NCBI GenBank assembly: GCA_910575585.1
Contig: CAJTGF010000050.1
Span: forward strand, 1-39,271
Source: Clostridiaceae bacterium
Lineage (GTDB): Bacteria; Bacillota; Clostridia; Lachnospirales; Lachnospiraceae
DNA: 39,271 nucleotides
Direction of reading: 5' to 3'
Shown here: piece by piece, positions 10,690 through 17,981 of the stretch
How the letters are laid out: the number at the start of each line of letters is the position of its first letter
Position numbering within the stretch: the first letter of the stretch is position 1
The notes under the pieces: model-generated
Database searches by the model: none
Told to the model about the DNA's origin: nothing
What the model saw: the letters and a program-made list of their open reading frames with translations, nothing else
Made by a program: the position numbers and the translations under genes

Positions 10690-10920
10690 TGGTGTTGCTG
10701 TGAATCTGATAGGATCTGCCGCCTTGCTATTGAAAGCAATAGCAAGATTCCGTTCTTCCGTGGATTCGAGTTTTTATGTTCCTATACACGCATGAATACT
10801 CCATACCTCGCTTTATAAAATACGGAAAATCCTAAAAAGACCATGTTTTCCGGTGTGTTTCCTCGTGTTATTAAAATATAAAGTTGGTCGGTAACTATAT
10901 TAGCTGCCATATTTCAACCG
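10690..10920. other. Spacer between palindromic repeats A and B
   Basis: No gene is seen here. It holds a perfect 10-bp hairpin (10723-10732 with 10737-10746, loop AAAG) and AT-rich DNA. A TIR-like stretch, AGGTATATTGTTGAGTA, lies just to its left (10664-10680). Confidence 0.4.
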
Positions 10921-11134
10921 TATGAAAAGATTATGTTTACGGCATTCGCGGACTCAAACAACATCATGTTTGACTAACATCCAAAACATAATAGGCAGGA
11001 TCTGTTCCGATAAATCCTATGCACAAACCTTTCTGTCGACAAAACAGATATCGTTCCGCCACAACGTTGAAACAGCGTCCCCTATCAAAAACACCTTAAG
11101 CGGGCAAATCCCGGCCAGTCAATATCTGCTTTTG

Positions 11135-11298
11135 CCAGGGAGGGAAGGCAGGCTGTGTGCCGGCAGGGTGAATCTATGCCATGGAGATGAGACCAGGGAA
11201 CCAGGAGGGCCTAACCCCTCCTGGTTCCCGTTTTGGGCTCATCGGAATGTCTGGCATATCTGAACCCGGACGGCACACAGCCTGCCTTCCCTCCCTGG
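11135..11298 (-). repeat. Long palindromic repeat, copy B (inverted relative to A)
   Basis: A perfect 28-bp outer stem (11135-11162 with 11271-11298) and a perfect 14-bp inner stem (11196-11209 with 11216-11229) surround the same internal strands as copy A. Both stems differ in sequence from copy A on both sides, so the changes are compensated. To the right, CTCAACAATACACCAAT (11327-11343) matches the right terminal repeat of copy C. Bases 11030-11134 match the flank after copy A in the same relative orientation. Confidence 0.85.
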
Positions 11299-11653
11299 CT
11301 CCGCGACTATCCCCGCCCATTGCTCACTCAACAATACACCAATTCCATTATTTTGCCATTTTGCGCAAGATATCGTTCTTAAGGGTCTAAGATGTCAAGC
11401 TGGTCTCGGTAGAAATGCCTTGGCATACCCAGAGTAAACCGTTTACAATCTCCATTTCTTTGAAGATAGCGGACCATATTTACACCAAAGGCATGATCAT
11501 CTATAAGATTCCCATTCCTGTCCACGATTATCATGTTCTCATTTCCAGCAGGAATTGATTTTTTCTGCTCCCATCCTCAACTAAGAATTTTTCTAAATTA
11601 TATATGTCTTTTTGACTATCTTTTTATATCTTCTTAAATGTCCGCAAAGCCTT

Positions 11654-12070
11654 AAGAGTGATACTAACCAGAAATCCTCCCTCCTGATTAGGAAGATTCG
11701 CCATATCTTAAAAACCCCTGCCCCCCCTTGAAATCGTTCTGGCCCAAATTCCGTCTAATCCGACAATCTGCCCATAAATCCATTCAGGCTGTAATGGTTT
11801 CCAATAAACCACAAACAGACAATAGTACTTTATAAAAATCCCCTATGCATCCCTCTTAAAATGAAAGCAGAGCGGAAGCGAATGAAAGCAGGCTGACAGA
11901 TGCAGAGAAAAGATAGAAAAGCTCAATCCGATAAAAACAAAAAGGGGGTAGAAGAAGATGTATATATAACACACAATTTAATATGAAGTAAGAGAAAACA
12001 CCAGAAAAACACGAAATAAAATCGAAATAGAACACAAAAAAACATCCGCTAACCAGCAGATGTTCCTTTT
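11654..12070. repeat. Element right-end repeat, copy 1 (partner at 23858-24347)
   Basis: This non-coding block matches 23858-24347 almost throughout. The partner has an extra stretch of about 60 bp of C-rich sequence near 23935-24000. It includes a cluster of AAGC motifs (11862-11891) and a hairpin (12041-12064) just before the tRNA 3' half. It marks the end of the remnant element. Confidence 0.9.
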
Positions 12071-12115
12071 TAGTAGCGGAAGGGAGATTTGAACTCTCGA
12101 CACTACGGGTATGAA
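12071..12115 (-). other. Attachment site: duplicated 3' half of tRNA-Met (left end of the intact element)
   Basis: These 45 bp are identical to 24348-24392, which cover the 3' half of the intact tRNA-Met gene from the anticodon loop to just past the discriminator. After the anticodon the sequence diverges, so no functional tRNA is present. The repeat defines the crossover region used by the element's tyrosine integrase. Confidence 0.92.
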
Positions 12116-12194
12116 GCGGTTTCGCCGGAATTATGAAAGCGCCCATTTTACCTATATAAAACCCCGTTTTCCCATATATGCTATTTTTTATTTG

Positions 12195-12287
12195 GAAGCG
12201 GACAGCTTGAAACTGTAAGCAGAAGTAATGGGAACTGAAGCAACAGCATCTCATTTTGAAGCAGAATTTTATGATCTGAAGCAGAAC
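12195..12287 (+). repeat. Five phased GAAGC-type repeats beside the left attachment site
   Basis: The motif (C/T)TGAAGCAGA or close variants starts at 12195, 12216, 12237, 12258 and 12278, with steps of 21, 21, 21 and 20 bp (two helical turns). Related AAGC motifs cluster at the right end (24135-24164). This pattern fits arm-type binding sites for the integrase or its directionality factor, which is inference. Confidence 0.65.
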
Positions 12288-12334
12288 ATTCTAAGACTAA
12301 ATTTTCTTTAAGAACAATTTTGATAAAATTTCCC

Positions 12335-12363
12335 TTTTCAATCCCAACAGAATCCGATATAAT
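12335..12363 (+). promoter_or_regulatory. Putative promoter of the small-peptide gene, copy 2
   Basis: TATAAT at 12358-12363 is a perfect -10 box, with a weak -35 17 bp upstream, as in copy 1. Confidence 0.6.
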
Positions 12364-12486
12364 AAGAGAGTCAGAGGCAGACAAGTGAGCACTCCTTATT
12401 TGGAAGATGCACACCTTTGGGACAGGCTTAATAAACTTAGGCTTGTGCCACAGGTGTGTAAACACCAGAGAAAGGAGGATGAGGTC

Positions 12487-12660
12487 ATGATTTTCCTTGA
12501 AATCCTTGGCCGTATCGTGAGTATCTTGGTAGGCATTGCTACATTAGCCGAAAAGTGTAAAGCTTACATACAGCACGAAAAAGGACGAACAGAAAAAGAC
12601 CCATCAGTAAGCTTGCCGGCGTCTGATGGGTCGAAAGACGATTGCATAAGCAATCGTTAA
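12487..12660 (+). CDS. Small hydrophobic peptide (57 aa), copy 2; candidate type I toxin-like peptide
   Basis: ATG 12487 follows AAAGGAGG with an 8-bp gap. The peptide is MIFLEILGRIVSILVGIATL followed by AEKCKAYIQ and a polar tail ending SKDDCISNR. It has one membrane span. The leader keeps both alternative pairings seen in copy 1 (CACACCT 12410-12416, AGGTGTG 12452-12458, ACACC 12462-12466). Differences between the copies in the coding region are few and mostly in the tail, so the membrane part and leader look conserved. It is convergent with the integrase gene and the only plus-strand gene of the element. I recognise no named family. Confidence 0.65.
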   Translation: MIFLEILGRIVSILVGIATLAEKCKAYIQHEKGRTEKDPSVSLPASDGSKDDCISNR

Positions 12661-12666
12661 TCGTCC

Positions 12667-12695
12667 AGGGTGGCAGCAATACCGCCACCCTTTTT
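12667..12695 (+). terminator. Terminator between the small-peptide gene and the integrase
   Basis: AGGGTGGC pairs with GCCACCCT and is followed by TTTTT. It lies between convergent genes. Confidence 0.85.
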
Positions 12696-12739
12696 ACAAC
12701 TTCATCTTAGCACGATAAAAAACCAAAGTCAAGGAAAAG

Positions 12740-14044
12740 TTAAACCGCATTTTCAGCATTTTCTAACATGGTTCCCAACTGCTCAATATAAGGAAGTAAC
12801 CGTTTAAGATACTGCTCATTGACTTTATAGTGCCTTTCCGCTACGGTATCAATGACATGACCAACTGCCTTTTCCACATCATTGACATTGGCCCCTAAGA
12901 TGTCAAGCTGGTCTTGGTAGAAATGCCTTGGCATACCCAGAGTAAACCTTTTACAATCTCCATTTCTTTGAAGATAGCGGACCATATTTACACCAAAGGC
13001 ATGTTCATTTATGAGATTCCCATTCCTGTCCACGATTATCATGTTCTCATTTCCAGCAGGAATTGATTTTTTTCTACTTCCATCCTCTACTAAGAATTTT
13101 TCTAATTCATTGATGTAATGGAATACCCTTGCCGTTGCCGGGACTTTTCTGCGTGAACCTTTGTTCTTTGTTGTACCAATGTCAAAAGTCCTTTCGGCTC
13201 CCTTTGTCTTGTCCTGTTTGACAAGGGCCTGCCTGATAATGATATAGCCTTTATCCGGTATGAGGTCTTTCTTTTCCAGAGCAAAAAACTCTTGTGGACG
13301 CATACCTGTTAGTAACAAAATCAATGAAACCAGATAATATCGTCTGTTTGATTTTAGGATTTCCAAAACTTCTCTGACTTCTGTGCGTGTCAGGGCTTTT
13401 TGTTCCCTGACTTTTTCTTCGTGGTCATTGTCAGTGATGTAAGTAGGGATTTTTACATCAGTGATAATCAGTTCCAAGTCATCTGCGGAAATCCATTTTT
13501 TCTTCCTGCAATATTTCATGATCCGTTTAAATGAAATAATATGGCTTTGCACAGTTTTAGGAGCCGCCTGTTTCCCATTTTTTCCTTTGGATATCCTATT
13601 GACAAGATTTTGAAAATCATCAAAGGAGATATCCTTAAGCATCCTATCCCCCATAATACGTGTGATATTGTTAGTATTGGTCTTTTCCCCCAGAAAAGTC
13701 TGATGGGAGACAGTAGGTTCATACTGTTGAAGAAATGCCTCAACTGCGTCCTTTACTGTCACTGTGCAAATAGGAGAGGGTGGAGCAGTGGCAGTAGCCG
13801 CCACAATAGGAACAGCCTTTTCCATTGTTACCTGTTCTGACTGGTAAATGCCTGTCAGAAAAGCACGTCTTTTTTGTTCAAGCTCTTCTCTCTGTCCAGT
13901 GATAACTTTTCGGGTCTTTTTCCCGTCCATGTTATCGTAATAAAAGGCAATGCCATAAACGTCCTGCCCATTTTTGTTTGTTCTTCCTGTGAGATATACA
14001 GAACTTCCGTATTTCTCTAACTGCTCTTTTACTGTAACTGCCAT
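12740..14044 (-). CDS. int: Tyrosine recombinase/integrase with a substituted catalytic Arg (434 aa)
   Basis: It catalyses element integration and excision at tRNA-Met. I chose ATG 14044 (MAVTVKEQLEKYG) because AAGGAG lies about 10 bp upstream; the open frame extends to 14119. Order: N-terminal arm-binding region (1-65), SAM-like core-binding domain (about 95-185), catalytic domain (215-434). Catalytic residues seen: Arg249 in LTGMRPQEF, His374 (PRHFYQ), His396 in VGHVID and Tyr406 in ERHYKV. The HxxR arginine is Gln377 (codon CAA, 12914-12916), while the broken neighbour copy has CGA (Arg) there. That arginine contacts the scissile phosphate in this family, so activity may be lost. The gene reads toward the left attachment site. 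Confidence 0.93.
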   Translation of the reverse strand: MAVTVKEQLEKYGSSVYLTGRTNKNGQDVYGIAFYYDNMDGKKTRKVITGQREELEQKRRAFLTGIYQSEQVTMEKAVPIVAATATAPPSPICTVTVKDAVEAFLQQYEPTVSHQTFLGEKTNTNNITRIMGDRMLKDISFDDFQNLVNRISKGKNGKQAAPKTVQSHIISFKRIMKYCRKKKWISADDLELIITDVKIPTYITDNDHEEKVREQKALTRTEVREVLEILKSNRRYYLVSLILLLTGMRPQEFFALEKKDLIPDKGYIIIRQALVKQDKTKGAERTFDIGTTKNKGSRRKVPATARVFHYINELEKFLVEDGSRKKSIPAGNENMIIVDRNGNLINEHAFGVNMVRYLQRNGDCKRFTLGMPRHFYQDQLDILGANVNDVEKAVGHVIDTVAERHYKVNEQYLKRLLPYIEQLGTMLENAENAV

Positions 14045-14259
14045 TTCTTTTTTCTCCTTTTCTCTTAAAATTTGGGGGAGGATAACGCTGAACTTATGAA
14101 AAGTCAAGCGGTTTTCCATCCCTGGATATATATTTAAAAATATATTTTTATATCTAAATGCTTGTTTACAAGCAAGTGAATATCAAAAGAATTATCGTTA
14201 AAATTGGTATTTTGGTATTTGATTCAGGGACAGCCCCAAACCAGATACCAAACAAAATT

Positions 14260-15156
14260 TTATTCTTTAATATCCACTTCCTTCAGCTCAGGCAATATGT
14301 AATTCGTCCAGACATACTCTGTACGTTTGGGCTTTGGCTGTCCATCCTTTGTAGAAACAGCATGCGCATAGGTATCCATCATTTTATAACAATGGAATCC
14401 TGCCTTAGCCAGATGGCGGTCATAGAGGTAAGAAAAGTTTCCCCTGTATCCGCACAACATGACAGGCCCTTTATACTGGCTCAAACTTTTCGCCAGCCGT
14501 TCATGCTGGTTATTAGACAACATGCCCTTGTAATACACATTGTCCTTGACCGTATCGTTCATATAAGGAGGGTCAGCAAAACAGAAAACATTTTCATCCT
14601 CTTTATACGTTTTCACCAGTTCCAATGCATCACCACAGATAAACTCTATCTGTTTTTCCGTAGCCGCTTTCCGCATTGGATACAGGCATTTTTCCAAAGA
14701 CCGCCTGTATTGCTCCGAAGTTTCATCACTTTGGACAAAACTCCTTCTGGCACTGCTATAACTCATAAAGCAGTCGGCAACCATATATTTGGCCCTGGTT
14801 AGTTCGGTCAAATATATGCAGCTATTTCTTAAAGCTTTATGAGCTTTTTTGAAATTCTCTTTCCCCCTTTTATAATTAAGAATTGTTTCCCAATTCTCAT
14901 TTTCTCGAAGGACTTTGTACAGGTTAATAATATTTCTGTCAAAATCATTCGATATGATTTTATCCGCTGGTGTACTGAATGTGATCGTCCCACCGCCAGT
15001 AAATGGGTCAACCAGAGTTTGGATATTCTTTGGAAAAAAAGAAGAATATACTTTGAACTTTTCTTTCTTTCCCCCTATCCAAGGAAGTCCAACAGGTGCC
15101 AATTGGTTGGAGGTCTCCCCCATAAGGGGAAAACCATTGGTTATGTTATTGCTCAT
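14260..15156 (-). CDS. D12-class (Dam-type) DNA N6-adenine methyltransferase
   Basis: The 298-aa product transfers methyl from AdoMet to adenine N6. Motifs in alpha-class order: LPWIGGKKEKF (motif X region, residues 24-34), DPFTGGGT (motif I, AdoMet binding, 50-57) and FADPPYMND (motif IV, DPPY at 195-198), with a target-recognition region between. I chose ATG 15156 because AAAGGAG lies 7 bp upstream; the frame is open to 15198. It overlaps the upstream unknown gene by 11 bp, so they are probably translated together. No restriction enzyme is recognised beside it. The target sequence cannot be read from the protein. Confidence 0.92.
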   Translation of the reverse strand: MSNNITNGFPLMGETSNQLAPVGLPWIGGKKEKFKVYSSFFPKNIQTLVDPFTGGGTITFSTPADKIISNDFDRNIINLYKVLRENENWETILNYKRGKENFKKAHKALRNSCIYLTELTRAKYMVADCFMSYSSARRSFVQSDETSEQYRRSLEKCLYPMRKAATEKQIEFICGDALELVKTYKEDENVFCFADPPYMNDTVKDNVYYKGMLSNNQHERLAKSLSQYKGPVMLCGYRGNFSYLYDRHLAKAGFHCYKMMDTYAHAVSTKDGQPKPKRTEYVWTNYILPELKEVDIKE

Positions 15157-15847
15157 TGTTTTTCTCTCCTTTCTTTGCGCTCTCCGTGGCCTTTTCAATA
15201 TCCTCTTTACTGAAAAAGCCCGTGGTCATTTTTATACGGATTGACCAGCCCTCATGTCTGCTGGGGCACTGGTAAAGGTTCCGATGGTTTTTATCCGTAC
15301 CTTTCCAAAGAGCGCATAAATCCCCGGCTTTCTCTCTGAAATCTCTTTTTGTCCAGCCACTGTTGACTCCATCCAGAAGGTCTTGTATTTCATTCCATGG
15401 CAGGCAGAAATACGGTTCGCCATTATCATTGAACTTTATTTGTGCTTCTGTGCAGAGGTCTCCGTCTTTCAGATCCCCCTGCCAATGGCTTGACTTATAA
15501 ACTTCAAACAGTGCCGAAATAAGCTGGTTGAAGCTCATTTTTGTATCCACATTGACACCTTTGGTTTTTAATCTTTTCCAGGCGCCATATATCTTTGTGG
15601 CATCTTCTTTGGAGAAAGAAAAGCGTGAATTGCTATTCATTATCTTTTCAATTTCTTTTATGCTTTTTCTCTCTTCCTGTATCAGCTTGGATTTTGGGAT
15701 TATTATTTCTTCATCATAATCCGGGCCGAATTTTGGATTCACACTTAATCTGGGCTTTGCCCCATTGTTGTGTTTGAATATAGCTAATGCAGTTAACCCA
15801 GGCCGCTCCATCTCCAATACAATTTTTTCTTTTGATAAAATTATCAT
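15146..15847 (-). CDS. Hypothetical protein coupled to the adenine methyltransferase (233 aa)
   Basis: I recognise no family. I chose ATG 15847 because an AGGAG site lies 8 bp before it and downstream of the alternative ATG at 15865. The protein is soluble, opens with a beta-rich segment (MIILSKEKIVLEME), has a charged helical region (residues 50-75), and then aromatic, Trp-rich stretches (SSHWQGDL, FCLPWNEIQDLL, SGWTKRDFREKAGDLCALWK). A pair of Cys in LCALW and YQCPS is visible, but no metal motif. Its end overlaps the methyltransferase start by 11 bp, which suggests related roles. Confidence 0.7.
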   Translation of the reverse strand: MIILSKEKIVLEMERPGLTALAIFKHNNGAKPRLSVNPKFGPDYDEEIIIPKSKLIQEERKSIKEIEKIMNSNSRFSFSKEDATKIYGAWKRLKTKGVNVDTKMSFNQLISALFEVYKSSHWQGDLKDGDLCTEAQIKFNDNGEPYFCLPWNEIQDLLDGVNSGWTKRDFREKAGDLCALWKGTDKNHRNLYQCPSRHEGWSIRIKMTTGFFSKEDIEKATESAKKGEKNNEQ

Positions 15848-16270
15848 CTTTTTTTCTCCTGTCATAATTAGATTTTTGTAACGAGCTAAAGCAAGCTCTT
15901 TACACCTCTAATACAAAAGAGATCCGATACCACTTTTGAAATCATAGTCCGTATGGAACGTATGGGGGCTTCAAATAAATTTCTTTCAATTTTTCAAAAA
16001 AACTTTCATTCTGTTCTGTGAAATTACAAGCGGGCCAAAAACTTACCATTAAATTTTCGAGTTCTCTCCGCCCTCATTTGTTTTAACATCCGTTGCAATT
16101 TCTCGAAACTTAATCGCTTGGGTTAAGGCACCCTTGCTTTTGGGGCAGACATAGTAAAATGGGGGTAATGCGTCTATAAGAAACGGGATATCTTCTATTG
16201 GAAATGAGTACCTATACCCACAAAACCGATAAACACTCTCAAGGCACCCCAAAACATTCTGGCATTTTAT

Positions 16271-16356
16271 CACCCTACACAATTAGAGGAAAAATGGAAA
16301 TGTATCCGAAACAGCGGCCCTTTTTGTCCACCCTACTCAAATAGAGCGAAAATAGA
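16271..16356. repeat. Two imperfect 28-bp direct repeats, 58 bp apart
   Basis: CACCCTACACAATTAGAG and CACCCTACTCAAATAGAG head the two copies (16271 and 16329), each followed by a related A-rich end. They could be protein-binding sites. No function is shown. Confidence 0.55.
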
Positions 16357-16401
16357 TTTGGATAGTCATTTTTTCCCTGTCCAAACCATCAAAAACTACT
16401 C

Positions 16402-16430
16402 AAAAACCTTATTTTGGCCAAAAAATAAGG
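16402..16430 (-). terminator. Rho-independent terminator after the 161-aa gene
   Basis: On the minus strand CCTTATTTT pairs with AAAATAAGG around TTGGCC and runs into TTTTTG. It ends the unit that starts with the serine recombinase. Confidence 0.75.
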
Positions 16431-16493
16431 CTATACCATAAAATGATACAACCTTATTGGTGCAGTAGAAGCTCCTATTTTTGACACAACAGG

Positions 16494-16979
16494 TTAATCC
16501 TGCCTTGGCCTGAAAGCTCCATAATCTTTTACTTTAGGATTTCTACCTATTTTATAACTGGTATTTTTGGTATTTTTCAACCGCTTGTTCATTGCCTTTA
16601 AGTAATCCTCAACAGCCGCCCCTATCTTGTTTTCAAGGGAGAGATTGTTGAGGGCGTCATTCCTATGGTACTCCTGTACCCTTGCCATAATACGGCCACC
16701 CTTTACCATGTGGACAGTTTTATGGACTGATGTAACGTTTACAATCGTTACCACCGTTAACGCCCTATGTGCCGCATTGACAGCGATAGAACGGTCAACC
16801 AGTTCCTCAATAAACTGTTCCACAGCCTCCGCCACACTGAAAATATAAGTGGTATTTTCCGTGTATGTGGCTCTTCGTGATAGCTCTATCATAGCAACAC
16901 AAAAACCATCCACTTTATTATAAAACTGGATAACTGTCCCTGACTGCTGGACGTATACAAGATTTAATTGCTTACCCAT
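16494..16979 (-). CDS. Hypothetical protein (161 aa)
   Basis: Family not recognised. Residues 1-85 look like a mixed alpha/beta domain; the middle (SLENKIGAAVEDYLKAMNKR) is probably helical; the C-terminus is very basic (RLKNTKNTSYKIGRNPKVKD) and could bind nucleic acid. GAAAGGGGA lies upstream of ATG 16979. Its start is 2 bp from the stop of the preceding small gene, so recombinase, small protein and this gene look like one operon. Part of the basic tail is encoded by the GGTATTTTT repeat that recurs elsewhere in the element. Confidence 0.65.
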   Translation of the reverse strand: MGKQLNLVYVQQSGTVIQFYNKVDGFCVAMIELSRRATYTENTTYIFSVAEAVEQFIEELVDRSIAVNAAHRALTVVTIVNVTSVHKTVHMVKGGRIMARVQEYHRNDALNNLSLENKIGAAVEDYLKAMNKRLKNTKNTSYKIGRNPKVKDYGAFRPRQD

Positions 16980-16981
16980 AT

Positions 16982-17161
16982 CTATTGAGTCCCCTTTCTA
17001 ATAAATTGACTTTCACAGGCCAGATGGGAGAGTATCTCCACAACTGGTTTTAGGTTTTCTGGTGTTATGGTCTTTAAATCTCTGATTACCATAACATTGG
17101 AAACCACTTCTCCCCCTGAATCATTGTTAAGATTTTCAATTAATAAGCTAATAGCATACAT
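16982..17161 (-). CDS. Small hypothetical protein (59 aa)
   Basis: I chose ATG 17161 (MYAISLLIENLNNDSGGEVV) because AAAGGGG lies 8 bp upstream; in-frame ATGs at 17167 and 17179 are too close to or upstream of that site. It is soluble and acidic, with no recognised motif. It sits between the serine recombinase stop (14 bp away) and the 161-aa gene (2 bp away), so it is part of a tight operon. Confidence 0.6.
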   Translation of the reverse strand: MYAISLLIENLNNDSGGEVVSNVMVIRDLKTITPENLKPVVEILSHLACESQFIRKGTQ

Positions 17162-17175
17162 AAACATATCCCCTT

Positions 17176-17838
17176 TCAAAAATCAATTTCTTCCTGCTTT
17201 TTACGTCGGTAGAACGTTGAGCGACTTATCTTTAATAGCTGGCAAGCCCGCTCTACAGACAATTTACCTTCAGCAACTTCCTTTGTAAGCTGCTCCCAGT
17301 CACTTAATTTTTTTAGTGGTCTGCCTTTATAGCGTCCCTCTCTTTTGGCAAGCTCAATTCCTTCTCGTTGTCTTTCATGGATAAACATTAATTCCATTTC
17401 AGACATAAGCGCCATGAAATTATAAAATAACTGCCCCATCTTGGAACTGGTATCAATCCCTTGATTGAGGGCAACTATATTCACCCCCATTTCTTTTAGT
17501 TTAGAGGACAGTTCCACCAGCTCTTTCAAATTGCGCCCTAATCGGTCAATGCTTATTACCATGACCGTATCGCCAGGGCGTAGTTGTTCCATCATCTTTT
17601 GGAACTCTGGCCGTTTCATGTTACGCCCGGACAGCTTGTCCTCAAAATAAACATTACATTTATCTTGAAGGGCTTCCTTTTGTCTGGCAGAGTTCTGCTC
17701 TTTGGTGGACACTCTGGCATACCCAAAAATCATCCCTTTTGGTTGTGTCAATATATCATTTGACTTACCAAAATTCGTGTCGTTATTCTGTGTCAATATT
17801 CCGTTATCTTGTCCCAATACTCCATAAGGTTCTGTCAT
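17176..17838 (-). CDS. Serine recombinase (resolvase/invertase family) with an N-terminal extension
   Basis: Small serine recombinase of 220 aa. The catalytic domain (about residues 36-170) has IFGYARVSTKEQN with Ser44 as nucleophile, and ISIDRLGRNLKELV, GVNIVALNQGIDTSS and FIHERQREGIELAK. A C-terminal helix-turn-helix (SVERACQLLKISRSTFYRRKK) follows. ATG 17838 has AAAGGAG 7 bp upstream. Family members normally start near the IFGYARVS strand; here 35 extra residues, repetitive in ILTQ/GQDNG, precede it. The DNA coding for them carries repeated GTCAATAT motifs that look like recombinase sites. A -10-like TATAAT lies at 17922-17927 (minus strand). It could resolve element dimers or invert DNA. 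Confidence 0.93.
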   Translation of the reverse strand: MTEPYGVLGQDNGILTQNNDTNFGKSNDILTQPKGMIFGYARVSTKEQNSARQKEALQDKCNVYFEDKLSGRNMKRPEFQKMMEQLRPGDTVMVISIDRLGRNLKELVELSSKLKEMGVNIVALNQGIDTSSKMGQLFYNFMALMSEMELMFIHERQREGIELAKREGRYKGRPLKKLSDWEQLTKEVAEGKLSVERACQLLKISRSTFYRRKKQEEIDF

Positions 17839-17981
17839 AAAATGCTCCTTTCTCTTTTTGATAAAGAATGTACTTTTTCAACTGGATACCTATAAACTTA
17901 TAAAATATTGAATCTCATTTAATTATACTTTTAGAGCAGTGTCATTTGAGTATATCAAAATACCTGGGGTCAATATTTGAC
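17747..17981. promoter_or_regulatory. Candidate res-type site: dyad GTCAA...TTGAC motifs over the recombinase 5' end
   Basis: A perfect dyad GTCAATATTTGAC lies at 17969-17981. A spaced dyad (GTCAA-N8-TTGAC) lies at 17747-17764, and related half sites lie at 17792 and 17811. Resolvases often bind such dyads next to their own gene, where they recombine and autoregulate. Which sites act as crossover or accessory sites cannot be told. Confidence 0.45.

Larger units (their letters stand above)
10324..11597 (-). pseudogene. Broken tyrosine integrase gene (C-terminal fragments split by an insertion)
   Basis: Bases 10324-10401 encode the last 26 residues, and 11387-11597 the region holding the HxxR motif, both matching the intact integrase at 12740-14044. 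A 985-bp insert (10402-11386) replaces 77 bp between them. A one-base loss in a T-run near 11563 shifts the frame, and homology ends near 11597, so the N-terminal two-thirds are gone. At the HxxR position this copy encodes His-Phe-Tyr-Arg (codon CGA, 11406-11408), the canonical residue, while the intact gene has Gln. Confidence 0.9.
9899..12115. mobile_element. Degenerate copy of an integrative element (remnant, tandem to the intact one)
   Basis: Bases 9899-10401 match 12315-12817 of the intact element without gaps: the promoter, small-peptide gene, terminator and integrase C-terminus. Bases 11387-11597 match a further part of the integrase gene. Bases 11654-12115 match the right end of the intact element up to and including the tRNA-Met 3' half. 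The whole middle (methylase to DUF5688) is missing. A 985-bp insert with two inverted palindromic repeats replaces 77 bp of the integrase. No attachment repeat is visible at its left end, so that end has been lost. Confidence 0.85.
12315..12817 (+). repeat. 503-bp direct repeat, copy 2 (partner at 9899-10401)
   Basis: It aligns without gaps to copy 1 at a constant offset of 2416 bp. It covers the promoter, small-peptide gene, terminator and the integrase 3' end. Confidence 0.95.
15866..16493. other. Intergenic stretch inside the element (no convincing gene)
   Basis: A 77-codon minus-strand frame (16049-16282) starts at TTG without a ribosome site and is not accepted. The stretch holds two imperfect 28-bp direct repeats starting CACCCTAC (16271-16298 and 16329-16356) and the terminator of the next gene at 16402-16430. 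The rest is AT-rich with nothing recognised. Confidence 0.5.

Noticed and set aside
10412-11298. Group II intron or retron for the palindromic pair
   Set aside because: No reverse transcriptase, no domain V-like sequence, and the same fold occurs alone at 38849-39068.
11856-12254. 132-codon minus-strand frame
   Set aside because: It runs through the tRNA-Met 3' half (the usual SVESSNLPSAT false peptide) and element-end repeats, with no ribosome site.
14158-14802. 214-codon plus-strand frame
   Set aside because: It is the antisense shadow of the adenine methyltransferase, which has clear motifs and a ribosome site.
16049-16282. 77-codon minus-strand frame in the element
   Set aside because: It starts at TTG without a ribosome site, crosses a direct repeat and has no protein-like features.
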